In this document: positions 51,557 through 59,748 of the stretch, piece by piece | How the letters are laid out: every line of letters begins with the position of its first letter | Position numbering within the stretch: position 1 is the first letter of the stretch | DNA from: Paenibacillus_S vulneris | Lineage (GTDB): Bacteria > Bacillota > Bacilli > Paenibacillales > NBRC-103111 | NCBI RefSeq assembly: GCF_039543185.1 | Contig: NZ_BAABJG010000021.1 | Location: 248,001 to 312,000 of the forward strand | Length of the DNA stretch: 64,000 nt | Direction of reading: 5' to 3' | The notes under the pieces: model-generated | What the model was told of the DNA's origin: nothing | Seen by the model: only the letters and a program-made list of their open reading frames with translations | The model's database searches: none | Position numbers and translations under genes: made by a program

Positions 51557-52507
51557 TTAACTGCCACGCTTGTTGTATCCGTTAACCAGCACGACATCGA
51601 CAAAAGGACGGATACGATCCATGATTCTTCTTCCCTTGAACTCCTCATCCCCATCCTTGCTCGTGAAGCTGAAATGCTGCTCCAGTGCCTCCAAATCATG
51701 GTTAGAGGTAAAGAACGTAGGCTTCCGGTTCATCCGGTAATTCAGAATGGAGCCCATCACATGATCGCGCAGCCACGGATTCAAATTCTCCGCGCCGATA
51801 TCGTCAAACACGAGCAGATCGGTTTCCTTCAGCACATCAATCGTTTCCTTCAGCTTCATCGGATCCTGGAACATGGCCTTTAAATCCTCGGCAAAATCAG
51901 GCATGTAGACGATAGCTCCCGTATACCCGCTCTTAGCCAGCTCATGAAGCATGTAGCACATAAGAAACGTTTTGCCGGTGCCGAAGCTGCCTGCGAGATA
52001 TAGGCCCTGCTTCTGAAGCCCCTCCTGCTTCGTTTGCAGAATATAGCTGATGATCCGGTCTACCGCTTCCTCGCGGTTCGGATCTTTATCGAAAATTTCG
52101 GTAGAGGAATATCCCTGGGACAGCGCCCGCTCATCCACATAGAAGCTGCGGATCCGGCTGCGGACCGCTTCCTGCGTCTGCTGGGCGACGAACTTTTTGC
52201 ACGACACCTTGTAGTCATACAGCCGCGGACCTTTATCGGACTCCTCTACCGATAGCATCGTATAATGCCCTTGAAAATCGTTCGGACATTTATCCAATCC
52301 GGGGCAGTTGGAGCATGTCGTATGCTCGGTCACGTATTGATACAGCCGGTTCATATTGATCTTCATCGTATAATCGTCAAGCATCGGATATTTGGCTCTC
52401 AGCTTGAGCACCAGCGGATCGGCCATAATCTGCTTCATCCTCTGCTCCGCCTGCTGCCGGTATTTCTGATTAGGCAAAGACTTCAGCACTTCACCGAGTG
52501 ATTCCAT
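51557..52507 (-). CDS. dnaI: Primosomal protein, helicase loader DnaI
   Basis: A 316-residue AAA+ ATPase that loads the replicative helicase DnaC (DnaB of E. coli) at oriC and at restarting forks. The N-terminal zinc-binding part shows C65-SN-C68 with C74 and C103. Walker A is GSFGTGKT at 173-180; Walker B is LLVFDDIGAE; sensor-type residues sit in FFTSNHDLEAL. It follows dnaB by 24 bp, the order found across Bacilli. Confidence 0.95.
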   Translation of the reverse strand: MESLGEVLKSLPNQKYRQQAEQRMKQIMADPLVLKLRAKYPMLDDYTMKINMNRLYQYVTEHTTCSNCPGLDKCPNDFQGHYTMLSVEESDKGPRLYDYKVSCKKFVAQQTQEAVRSRIRSFYVDERALSQGYSSTEIFDKDPNREEAVDRIISYILQTKQEGLQKQGLYLAGSFGTGKTFLMCYMLHELAKSGYTGAIVYMPDFAEDLKAMFQDPMKLKETIDVLKETDLLVFDDIGAENLNPWLRDHVMGSILNYRMNRKPTFFTSNHDLEALEQHFSFTSKDGDEEFKGRRIMDRIRPFVDVVLVNGYNKRGS

Positions 52508-52531
52508 AGCATGCAGCTCTCCTTCCCCGTC

Positions 52532-54037
52532 TTATAGCTTGCCGTCGAGCATCTGCGCTCTGCGGCGCATCGCTTCCCGCTCCTCAGCCGTACGTTCTCT
52601 GGAAGCGACCGGCTTGTCTCCCACAACCGGAAGCTGCGGCTTCTGCTTGCCTCGCGTACCGCCGCGCTGACTCCCTGCGGCAGCCGGAGTACGGCTTCCC
52701 CCGCGCGAGGCCTTGGCATCCTTATACTTCGTCTGCTCCCGAATGTACTGTACGGCCTGTTCGTATGTACTGACCTGCTTGGCCAGCATATCCGTGACGC
52801 TGAATTCTATGGAAGCCTTGGACCAGGAACGTTTGTTCACGTACAAATAATGAATAAGGACATTGATGACTTCTTCGCTCAGGCGATAGTTCAAATCGAC
52901 TTTGGACAGCGTGTCCAGCAGCCCGTCCGGTACCGTGCCCTTCGAAAAAATCTTTTCCAGAAGAAACGTATAAGGCTCATTGCGCAAAATGTAGTTATAT
53001 TGATGCTGGTTGCATTCCCCTTGGAAAATATCGGGTACCTCCAGATAATACTCCATTTCCACTGCCTTGTCTTGAGACTCGATAACCGCTCCCGCCGTCT
53101 CCGATGCCCCCGTAGACCTGCCCTGCTCAACTCGCGCCATATAGCGCGTCCGTTCCTCGCTGCGCTTCTTGTCCTGACGGAACACGGCATTCGCCTTGTG
53201 CTGGAGCACCTCCAGCGCAATCTCACCGTCCGGTTCAAAGACGCCCTCCTCATCGAGCAAGCGGCACATATCGGTCAAATACAAGCCGTATTTCTTGGCG
53301 ACAAAATTAATTTTGGCCATTTGCTCAGGCTCGTACTTAAGCCGTTCCACATAAGCGCGGTTAACCGACTCTCTTGGAAAATGCATAATAATATCCGAGT
53401 ATTGGAAGCCCTTGATCACGACCTCCGGCCTCTCCGCAGGCTTGGATGCGGCCGATTCGAATAATGCCTGCTCAAGCTCGTAATCGACGACTTGGGTATT
53501 CAAGCGGAACAGCTCATAGAATGGAACCGACAAATTTTCCGAGTTGGCCTGCGCAAGCTCATCGAGCTCGGGCAGCACCAGCTCATCTCTTAAGGAGAAG
53601 ACCATATATTTGCCGACCTTGTCACGCAGCAGCAGCGTCAGATGCTGGTTCTTGAAAAACTCGTTCGGCGAAAGCGGAGGATACAGCGTGTATTCGTAGA
53701 CATAATCGTCCGATGACTCCGCAAACCTCCGGTTCGTTCTGAGCAGTCCAATCGCCTCCAGCCTTGAGGTCTGCTCGATGAAAAACTTGCGTCCCCTTTC
53801 CCCGCCTTCCAGCTCCAAAGCGAGGAACAGCTTGCGCTGCTGCTCCATCAAGGAGCACCCGACCTTATCCGCAGGCAGCTGCAGAAACAGCGTATGGTAC
53901 AGACTGATAGCAAAAGCGCCGATCATCGGCTGGTAAATCGTCGACAGCATTTTCAGATCCAGACTGCTTAATGAAAAATCGCGCATCACATAATAACGAT
54001 GATATTCCGAAAAATGCAGCAAATTCGTAATCCGCAT
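52532..54037 (-). CDS. dnaB: Replication initiation and membrane attachment protein DnaB
   Basis: A 501-residue Firmicutes DnaB (not the helicase), which acts with DnaD and DnaI to load the helicase. The N-terminal DDBH1 winged-helix region (FSLSSLDLKMLSTIYQPMIG, a typical opening) and the C-terminal DDBH2 region (LSKVDLNYRLSEEVINVLIHYLY, FSVTDMLAKQVSTYEQAVQYI) are both present, joined by a Glu/Arg-rich linker. The tail is basic and Gly-rich. dnaB-dnaI form an operon. Confidence 0.93.
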   Translation of the reverse strand: MRITNLLHFSEYHRYYVMRDFSLSSLDLKMLSTIYQPMIGAFAISLYHTLFLQLPADKVGCSLMEQQRKLFLALELEGGERGRKFFIEQTSRLEAIGLLRTNRRFAESSDDYVYEYTLYPPLSPNEFFKNQHLTLLLRDKVGKYMVFSLRDELVLPELDELAQANSENLSVPFYELFRLNTQVVDYELEQALFESAASKPAERPEVVIKGFQYSDIIMHFPRESVNRAYVERLKYEPEQMAKINFVAKKYGLYLTDMCRLLDEEGVFEPDGEIALEVLQHKANAVFRQDKKRSEERTRYMARVEQGRSTGASETAGAVIESQDKAVEMEYYLEVPDIFQGECNQHQYNYILRNEPYTFLLEKIFSKGTVPDGLLDTLSKVDLNYRLSEEVINVLIHYLYVNKRSWSKASIEFSVTDMLAKQVSTYEQAVQYIREQTKYKDAKASRGGSRTPAAAGSQRGGTRGKQKPQLPVVGDKPVASRERTAEEREAMRRRAQMLDGKL

Positions 54038-54114
54038 GTACTCAATCCCATCTTTGGTCTAACGTATTAATCTCCATTTTACCACAGAAATCGACAGCTG
54101 GTAGAGGGGCGCCC

Positions 54115-54157
54115 AAGAAAAAAACATGGTAAACGGAATGCCTCCGCCACCATGTTT
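54115..54157 (-). terminator. Terminator of ywbE-yuiB side
   Basis: AAACATGGT pairs with ACCATGTTT, then TTTTTCTT on the minus strand. Confidence 0.75.
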
Positions 54158-54166
54158 CGCTTGAAC

Positions 54167-54364
54167 CTACTCCGCTATAATTTCCTTCACCCTGCCTACG
54201 GTCCCGTCCGTGAGGCGAACCTTAATTCCGTGAGGATGGCTTGGCGAATTCGTCAAAATATCCTTCACGATGCCTGGTGTGAGCTTACCCGTACGCTGAT
54301 CCTGCTTCTGAACGATATGAACCTTGATGCCTGGAGTCACGTCTTTGCGAAGCTGACCGTTCAT
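54167..54364 (-). CDS. ywbE: YwbE family (DUF2196) protein
   Basis: A 65-residue protein with the characteristic MNGQLRKDVTPGIKVHIV, QDQRTGKLTPGIVKDIL and HPHGIKVRLTDGTVGRVKEI stretches. It folds as a small beta barrel. The function of the family is unknown; a nucleic acid role is often guessed. The start at 54364 has AAGGAAG 8 bases upstream. It follows yuiB by 31 bp. Confidence 0.85.
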   Translation of the reverse strand: MNGQLRKDVTPGIKVHIVQKQDQRTGKLTPGIVKDILTNSPSHPHGIKVRLTDGTVGRVKEIIAE

Positions 54365-54395
54365 CAGCAGCACTTCCTTTCCAAGATGAAATGGG

Positions 54396-54689
54396 CTAGA
54401 ACATTTTGAAGCCTTTTTGACGCAGCGACTTGATGGTCGACCCGCTCATGATAGCCCCGATCAGGCCTCCGATGGCCGGAATGTAATCTGCAAAGGAATA
54501 TTCGGACAGATTGGATGCAAGCGACCCTGTCTCCCAGCCCCAATAAATGACAAGTCCGATTACGAGAGCGATATATCCGTAAATAGGGAACCAGGTTGTC
54601 TTCATCAGCATGTTCAATATGAAACCGAGTCCGAAAAACAACACGAACAACAGTACCGTTACGATGATCAACTGCAGCAAGCCGTTCAA
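54396..54689 (-). CDS. yuiB: YuiB-like membrane protein
   Basis: A 97-residue protein with three hydrophobic helices (about 5-27, 35-50 and 68-85). The opening (VLLFVLFFGLGFILNMLMKT) and the ending (GSTIKSLRQKGFKMF) match Bacillus YuiB closely. The family's role is unknown. In B. subtilis yuiB lies near yumB and yumC, homologues of which occur 5-7 kb to the right here, so the neighbourhood is conserved. Confidence 0.75.
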   Translation of the reverse strand: MNGLLQLIIVTVLLFVLFFGLGFILNMLMKTTWFPIYGYIALVIGLVIYWGWETGSLASNLSEYSFADYIPAIGGLIGAIMSGSTIKSLRQKGFKMF

Positions 54690-54822
54690 CTCCTTTTAAT
54701 CGAAAACATTAGATATAGTTATGTTTATTTTATATAAATTTGCTCGTCCGGTAAAGTGAACGCTTCTTGAACGAGAGAAACGTTTTTTTCCCGCGCAATC
54801 TGCTCAAAAAGGCCGCATTCAT

Positions 54823-54851
54823 TTGCCCTTTGGGTTTGATTTCGATACAAT
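54823..54851 (+). promoter_or_regulatory. Candidate promoter of hemQ
   Basis: TTGCCC (54823-54828), a 17-bp spacer, TACAAT (54846-54851), 48 bp before the start. Confidence 0.5.
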
Positions 54852-54898
54852 GAAACAAGTTGTAAACGAATATTTTCCATATAAAGGAGTGTAACCCC

Positions 54899-55645
54899 AT
54901 GAGCGATTTGGTAAACACATTGGAAGGCTGGTACGTGCTTCACGATTTCCGTGCCATTGACTGGACGGCCTGGAAAAGCTTGACGAACCAGGAGAGAAAC
55001 CGTGCGGAGGACGAATTGTACAGCCTGCTGGCACAATATCAAAGCACGGAAGACCAGAAGCTCGGCAGCACCGCCTTCTATAGCATCGTCGGACAAAAGG
55101 CCGATTTCATGTTCATGCACCTTCGTGAAACGCTGGAGGAGCTGAACGAGCTGGAAACGCAGTTCAATAAATCCTTGTTTGCTCAAGTTACGGTACCGAC
55201 CTATTCCTATGTATCTATCGTTGAGCTGGGCGGCTACATGGCTAAGCCGGGCGTAGACCCGATGCAGGATCCGGAAATATTGGCCCGTCTGAAGCCTATC
55301 CTGCCTAAGGCAAAGCATGTGTGCTTCTATCCGATGGACAAACGCCGTGAAGGCAACGATAACTGGTACATGCTGTCCGCCGAGGAGCGCCGCAACTTCA
55401 TGCGTGCCCACGGAATGATCGGACGCAATTACGCTGGCAAAATCAAGCAAATCATCTCCGGCTCCATCGGCTTAGACGATTGGGAATGGGGCGTTACCCT
55501 GTTCGCCGACGACGCGCTGCAATTCAAGAAAATCGTGCATGAAATGCGCTTTGACGAAACCAGCGCCCGCTTCGGCGAATTCGGCGACTTCTATGTCGGC
55601 AATTTGCTGGACCGTTCCAAAATGGAAGCTATGCTGAAGCTGTAA
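54899..55645 (+). CDS. hemQ: Coproheme decarboxylase HemQ
   Basis: A 248-residue member of the chlorite dismutase family. It turns coproheme III into haem b with peroxide, the last step of the Gram-positive haem pathway. The reactive Tyr is Y144 in VCFYPMDKRR, and the haem-ligand His is H171 in MRAHGMIGRNYAGKI. The catalytic Arg of true chlorite dismutases is replaced, as in HemQ. A strong AAGGAG site precedes the ATG. Single gene with promoter and terminator. Confidence 0.95.
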   Translation: MSDLVNTLEGWYVLHDFRAIDWTAWKSLTNQERNRAEDELYSLLAQYQSTEDQKLGSTAFYSIVGQKADFMFMHLRETLEELNELETQFNKSLFAQVTVPTYSYVSIVELGGYMAKPGVDPMQDPEILARLKPILPKAKHVCFYPMDKRREGNDNWYMLSAEERRNFMRAHGMIGRNYAGKIKQIISGSIGLDDWEWGVTLFADDALQFKKIVHEMRFDETSARFGEFGDFYVGNLLDRSKMEAMLKL

Positions 55646-55737
55646 GAAGACCTCTCTCGAGGCCTTCAAGGAGGAGCGACCGCGCACTTCGCACCCCATT
55701 CAGTTTCGCAGCAGGGAGCCCCGAATAATGATTGTTA

Positions 55738-55785
55738 CGAGAAAAACGGGCACAGGAGGCTAGCTCCTGGTGCCCGTTTTTCTAT
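55738..55785. terminator. Terminator between hemQ and the RDD gene
   Basis: GAAAAACGGGCAC pairs with GTGCCCGTTTTTC with a further GGAG/CTCC inner stem; runs of A and T make it work both ways. Confidence 0.9.
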
Positions 55786-55815
55786 ACTCTGCGGAGGCTC
55801 AAGCGATGGTGTATC

Positions 55816-56289
55816 TCACCGTTTGGCCGCCTTTACGACCCGTGTGCCTGCCATCCTATCGTGCAGCGCACGCTTCTCCCGGTCCCAGCCTGCCATCATG
55901 AACCCGATGCACAGGATCAGTCCGGAGACGAACTTGCCGATCACCTCTCTTAGGATGATCCAGCCGACGCCGTTCGGCCGGCCGTCCTCGCGGACCACCT
56001 CGATACCTACCGCCATTTTCCCCAGCGTCTGACCCCAAGCGACTGTCATGGTCACATAATAGATGCAGGATAATAAAGATTCCAGTGCGGATACGGCACG
56101 CGGGGGCTCCATCGCGCTGTAGCCTAACATGACGTTCAGGATGCTGAATACAATTTGCAGTGCAATCCCGTCGATGATAACAGCTGCAAAGCGAATCCAA
56201 AAGCCTGCATATTGCCTCCCTTCCAAAGGCCGTGCAGCTGCGTTATTCCCTTCGTTCCAAGTCCAATCCGAATTGGTCGGCGATTCCAT
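55816..56289 (-). CDS. RDD-family membrane protein
   Basis: A 157-residue protein with three or four hydrophobic helices. The RDD marks are RQYAGFWIRFAAVIIDGIAL (Arg and Asp in helix 1) and WGQTLGKMAVGIEVVREDG (the family T-x-G-K motif), ending REKRALHDRMAGTRVV, also conserved. Some RDD proteins exchange sodium or other small ions; the role here is unknown. It follows sppA by 38 bp and may be in the same transcript. Confidence 0.85.
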   Translation of the reverse strand: MESPTNSDWTWNEGNNAAARPLEGRQYAGFWIRFAAVIIDGIALQIVFSILNVMLGYSAMEPPRAVSALESLLSCIYYVTMTVAWGQTLGKMAVGIEVVREDGRPNGVGWIILREVIGKFVSGLILCIGFMMAGWDREKRALHDRMAGTRVVKAAKR

Positions 56290-56327
56290 CCCTTTTCCCC
56301 CTTCACTTGATCAACAGCCTTCTAGCA

Positions 56328-57296
56328 TCACATTTCCAATAAGTACATCATCCTCGGTCCAACCGAGATTTCCGGCAGGATCTCCTTCAATACTTGAGCT
56401 GCCGGAGAGGAAGTCTTGAACATGGCTCCTCCGAACAGCTCCGACAAGGATGGCTCTTTCACATAGCGTACGATCTTGGGATCCGTCAGACCCGTTCGGT
56501 CGACCGCATAGGCGACGGCATCCTCCAGCGTGCCGAAATCATCGATCAACCCGAGCGCTTTAGCCTGCTGTCCGGAGTAAACCCGCCCGTCCGCGATCTC
56601 CAGCACCTTCTCACGCGGGAGCTTGCGTCCCTGCTCGATGACGGTTACGAACCGTTGATAGCTTTCATCGACCAGCTTCTCGAATATTTCCTTTTCCTTC
56701 GGCGTCATCTCGCGAAGAGGGGACCCAATATCCTTAAATTCGCCGCTCTTGACGGTATTTTCCTTATATCCGAGCCAGTTCGCCGCCTTCTCATAATTCG
56801 GTATGGAGAAAATAACGCCCAGGCTGCCCGTCAGCGTAGCCGGATTGGCAAATATATAATCAGCCGGCGCCGAGATATAATATCCTCCTGAAGCCGCCAT
56901 GGAGCCCATGCTGATGATGATAGGCTTTCCGGTCTTCTTAAGCTCGACCAGCTTCGAATGAATCTCATCGGAAGCCACGACCTCGCCTCCCGGACTGTTA
57001 ACCCGGATGACTACCGCCTTCACGTTATCGTCCTTGCGAATTTGCTCGAGCTGCGAGATGAAGCTGCCTGCGCTAAGACCTCCCGAGAACCCGCTGCTTT
57101 TCTCCGCAATGACCCCATCGACAGTCAGCTGGACAATCTTTTCCTTGCCCTTTCCCTGCACAGTCTCCTCATTCCATTTGTTTTTCCCTGACGATCCCGT
57201 ATCCGGAAACGCGGAATCGGCTTTGATGATCATAATGACAATGAATGCGGCGAACAACACGCCTAGGATCGTCCACGCCCAACCTTTTCTCCCCAT
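56328..57296 (-). CDS. sppA: Signal peptide peptidase SppA (S49 family)
   Basis: A 322-residue membrane-anchored serine protease, with one N-terminal helix (about 6-25). The catalytic Ser is S136 in GSMAASGGYYISAPAD and the general-base Lys is K188 in VKSGEFKDIGSP, at the same spacing as the known S147/K199 pair in B. subtilis SppA. It digests leftover signal peptides and, in Bacillus, helps resist cationic antimicrobial peptides. VNSPGGEVVASDEI is also diagnostic. Confidence 0.95.
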   Translation of the reverse strand: MGRKGWAWTILGVLFAAFIVIMIIKADSAFPDTGSSGKNKWNEETVQGKGKEKIVQLTVDGVIAEKSSGFSGGLSAGSFISQLEQIRKDDNVKAVVIRVNSPGGEVVASDEIHSKLVELKKTGKPIIISMGSMAASGGYYISAPADYIFANPATLTGSLGVIFSIPNYEKAANWLGYKENTVKSGEFKDIGSPLREMTPKEKEIFEKLVDESYQRFVTVIEQGRKLPREKVLEIADGRVYSGQQAKALGLIDDFGTLEDAVAYAVDRTGLTDPKIVRYVKEPSLSELFGGAMFKTSSPAAQVLKEILPEISVGPRMMYLLEM

Positions 57297-57332
57297 CTCT
57301 CTCTACTCCCGTCGATTATGTCTCTAGTATTC

Positions 57333-58067
57333 TTACATGGTGCTGGACTCCAGCCCCTGAAATGCGGAATGTCTCATCCATTCTACAAGGCCGACGCCAT
57401 AGTTCTGACGAATGTGCTCCACATCCTCATATCCAAGCAAGCGTCCCTCCTTAATGAGCATCGCCTTGTCAAGCAGCGGCTCCACTTCCTCCACCTCATG
57501 TGTCGTCATCACTATCGTCTGCTCCCCCATGTCGATAGAAGCAATGACACTTCGAATAATGGATTCCCGGACCAGAGGGTCAAGCCCCGACAGCGGTTCA
57601 TCCATCACTACAAGCGGAACTTGGCGCGAGAGGGCCAGCACCATTTTCAGACGGGCAAGGCTGCCCTTGGACAAATGAACCAGCTTCTTGCCGAGCTCCA
57701 ATTCGAATGTCTCAATCATGGAGAATGCCCTGGCAAGCCGAAAATCCGGGAAAAGCTCGTTATAAAAGCGCAGCGACTTCTCCACGGTATGCATAGGATA
57801 GAACACATCGCGATCCGGCAGGAAGGCGACTTGCCGAGCGCTTAATCTCTTAGCCTCCGACCCGTTTAAAAGCACACGCCCTGAACTGGGCCTCTGCAAT
57901 CCGGTCATCAGCCGGAGAATTGTTGATTTACCGCTGCCATTGGTCCCCATGATCCCGACAATTTGTCCTCTCGGAATCGTAAAGCTGATATCCTGGATCG
58001 CCGGCCTTCCATAAAAATGCTTCCGTACTTGCTCGAACACCACAATGGGGTCTTGCCGCAGCTCCAT
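57333..58067 (-). CDS. ABC transporter ATP-binding protein, YtrB-like
   Basis: A 244-residue ABC ATPase. Walker A is GTNGSGKS, the signature is LSKGSLARLKMVLAL (degenerate, in place of LSGGQ), Walker B is PLVVMDEPLSGLD, with the H-loop in VMTTHEVEE. The degenerate signature is common in YtrB/BcrA-type exporters. It follows the GntR gene by 4 bp and pairs with the membrane protein at 58497-59258. YtrABC-type systems respond to cell-wall antibiotics. Confidence 0.9.
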   Translation of the reverse strand: MELRQDPIVVFEQVRKHFYGRPAIQDISFTIPRGQIVGIMGTNGSGKSTILRLMTGLQRPSSGRVLLNGSEAKRLSARQVAFLPDRDVFYPMHTVEKSLRFYNELFPDFRLARAFSMIETFELELGKKLVHLSKGSLARLKMVLALSRQVPLVVMDEPLSGLDPLVRESIIRSVIASIDMGEQTIVMTTHEVEEVEPLLDKAMLIKEGRLLGYEDVEHIRQNYGVGLVEWMRHSAFQGLESSTM

Positions 58068-58071
58068 CCCG

Positions 58072-58494
58072 TTACTCCTCCTTATCCGCCTTTGTCGTTT
58101 GAACTGCCGATTCGGAAGTTTCCTCCTTATCAGAAGTCTTCAAAAAGCTCTTGACGCAGGATACGATTTCCTGCCCGGTACAGCCCAGCTCCTGCATCTC
58201 TTCCGCAAACCGGGTGATGAGCTCCTCCATCAGCTGCTCCCGAATCAAGTCGATTCTCGAGCTATCCTCCGTAACATACATTCCTTGGCCTCTCCGGCTC
58301 TCTACTATACCCATTCGCTCCAGCTCCATATTCACTCTTTGCATCGTATTCGGATTCACGCCGTACTTCACCGCGAGATCGCGAACAGAAGGCATCTTCT
58401 CCCCCGGTAATACCTCCCGGCGAACAATTTGCCTGCATATACGGTGTACCAGCTGCAAATAAATCGGCTGCGTATTGGAAAATGATTCGACCAC
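58072..58494 (-). CDS. GntR-family regulator, YtrA subfamily
   Basis: A 140-residue regulator with one winged helix (IYLQLVHRICRQIVRREVLPG, VRDLAVKYGVNPNTMQRVN and RRGQGMYVTED) and only a short C-terminal dimerisation tail, which is the definition of the YtrA group. Its perfect operator lies before the operon (59298-59321). YtrA-type proteins repress their own ABC transporter operon until cell-wall stress. Middle gene, 2 bp after the permease and 4 bp before the ATPase. Confidence 0.9.
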   Translation of the reverse strand: MVESFSNTQPIYLQLVHRICRQIVRREVLPGEKMPSVRDLAVKYGVNPNTMQRVNMELERMGIVESRRGQGMYVTEDSSRIDLIREQLMEELITRFAEEMQELGCTGQEIVSCVKSFLKTSDKEETSESAVQTTKADKEE

Positions 58495-58496
58495 CG

Positions 58497-59258
58497 CTAC
58501 ACCTCCACTTTACGGTCCAGCAGCCAGACGGACACGAACAAGCCGATTCCAAAATGGATCCACATCCAGATATAGCTCCCCAGGGAAGCGTCATATTCTA
58601 CCGTAATTTGCCCTGTCTGAAATATGAACCGGAATACGGAGGTTTGCTCGAATAACCCCTCTATACCGATTACAGCTCCAATCAGACCGATCGCTATTGG
58701 CCATCTCCATGGACCGAACTGGCTGGTTAAGGAGGCCGCAGTCAAATAGATCAACACCAGCAGGATGGCCAGGCCAACGGAGTTGGAGAGAAATTCCAGT
58801 AGGTCAGCAAGATGCGCCCCCTGCAAGAACCCTGTTATTCGATGGAACTCTTCAGCCAGATACGGCTGACTGACGCTAATGCTTTCCCCTCCAGCCTCCA
58901 AACGATAGGTAAAGCAGAACATCCCGGCCGATACCAAGAGCCCCATGGCGAACTCCAGTACACTTGCGGCATATTTGGCGCTAAGCAGCTTCCATCCCGG
59001 AACGGGCAGCTGCAGCCACAAAGGTCTAAGCTCCCATTCCTTCTTCAAGCTCATGAGCATATATAAGGACGGGGCAAAAAAATGAAGATAGATGATCATC
59101 AGCCATAAGCTGCTCATTGCGCCCGACTGAAACCGATAAGACAAAAAAATGGACGCCCCTCCAAGGACCAGCACGATCAGCAAATAAATCCATAATGGAC
59201 CGGACCATTTTGCCCCGAAGGCCAATTCCTTTTTGAACAAAACCCACCAAACCTTCAA
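58497..59258 (-). CDS. ABC transporter membrane protein of YtrA-regulated operon
   Basis: A 253-residue protein with about six hydrophobic helices and few soluble loops, no sequence motif beyond this. It is the first gene of the permease-regulator-ATPase operon and probably the permease. The start is a TTG at 59258 right after AAAGGAGG; the upstream frame (12 codons) contains the ribosome site itself, so the Met at 59294 is not the start. Confidence 0.75.
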   Translation of the reverse strand: MKVWWVLFKKELAFGAKWSGPLWIYLLIVLVLGGASIFLSYRFQSGAMSSLWLMIIYLHFFAPSLYMLMSLKKEWELRPLWLQLPVPGWKLLSAKYAASVLEFAMGLLVSAGMFCFTYRLEAGGESISVSQPYLAEEFHRITGFLQGAHLADLLEFLSNSVGLAILLVLIYLTAASLTSQFGPWRWPIAIGLIGAVIGIEGLFEQTSVFRFIFQTGQITVEYDASLGSYIWMWIHFGIGLFVSVWLLDRKVEV

Positions 59259-59297
59259 AGAGCAGCCTCCTTTAAAAAAGGTAAAATCATCCACAAA

Positions 59298-59321
59298 AGT
59301 GTACTAACGAAATAGTACACT
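59298..59321. promoter_or_regulatory. YtrA-type operator
   Basis: AGTGTACTA and TAGTACACT form a perfect 9-bp inverted repeat around ACGAAA, 40 bp before the first gene of the ABC operon. Matches the TGTACTA/TAGTACA sites bound by YtrA regulators. Confidence 0.8.
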
Positions 59322-59409
59322 AGTATGCCATTGGTGTCAATCCTGTTTTCACCTGTTCTTCTGGCCCCTCGAAGGAAGCCTCTCACCTCTACCGTTTATG
59401 TAAACACAA

Positions 59410-59457
59410 TAAAAATACCCTATGCCGCCATCAAAATCAGCGGAAACATAGGGTATT
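59410..59457 (-). terminator. Terminator after the NDH-2 operon
   Basis: AATACCCTATG pairs with CATAGGGTATT, with an inner CCGC/GCGG pair and TTTTATTG on the minus strand. Confidence 0.85.
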
Positions 59458-59469
59458 CAGCACAACTAT

Positions 59470-59745
59470 TTATTCATCTTCGTCATCGTCTTCGAATCGG
59501 GCATCCCGGCTTGCGTCAGCCTTGCTTGCCAAGTAAGCCTCCGTATCCCGGTCGCGCTGGCGGGATTTCTCCTTCAGACGCTCGATAGCGGGAAGAATTA
59601 ACGTATCGATTTCTTTTTGCACGGTATAGACCAGATCGTAACGGTTCTGGGTTTCAAGAAAATGACCGACTTCCATGAGAGCATTGTAACGGTCCAGCTC
59701 TTCCCGAGTCAGCAAACCGCGTACTTGTACGCTGCAATGTCTCAT
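59470..59745 (-). CDS. Small protein cotranscribed with NDH-2, unknown function
   Basis: A 91-residue soluble protein that starts 3 bp after the ndh stop, with AAAGGT inside the ndh end as ribosome site. It is mostly helical: EELDRYNALMEVGHFLETQN, YTVQKEIDTLILPAIERLKEK, then a charged tail ending FEDDDEDE. No Cys or His pairs. I do not recognise the family. The tight coupling to ndh suggests a role with the dehydrogenase or its control. A terminator follows. Confidence 0.65.
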   Translation of the reverse strand: MRHCSVQVRGLLTREELDRYNALMEVGHFLETQNRYDLVYTVQKEIDTLILPAIERLKEKSRQRDRDTEAYLASKADASRDARFEDDDEDE

Positions 59746-59748
59746 GAG

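Noticed and set aside
54725..55450. 241-codon open frame on the minus strand
   Set aside because: Shadow of hemQ, which is clearly recognised on the plus strand.
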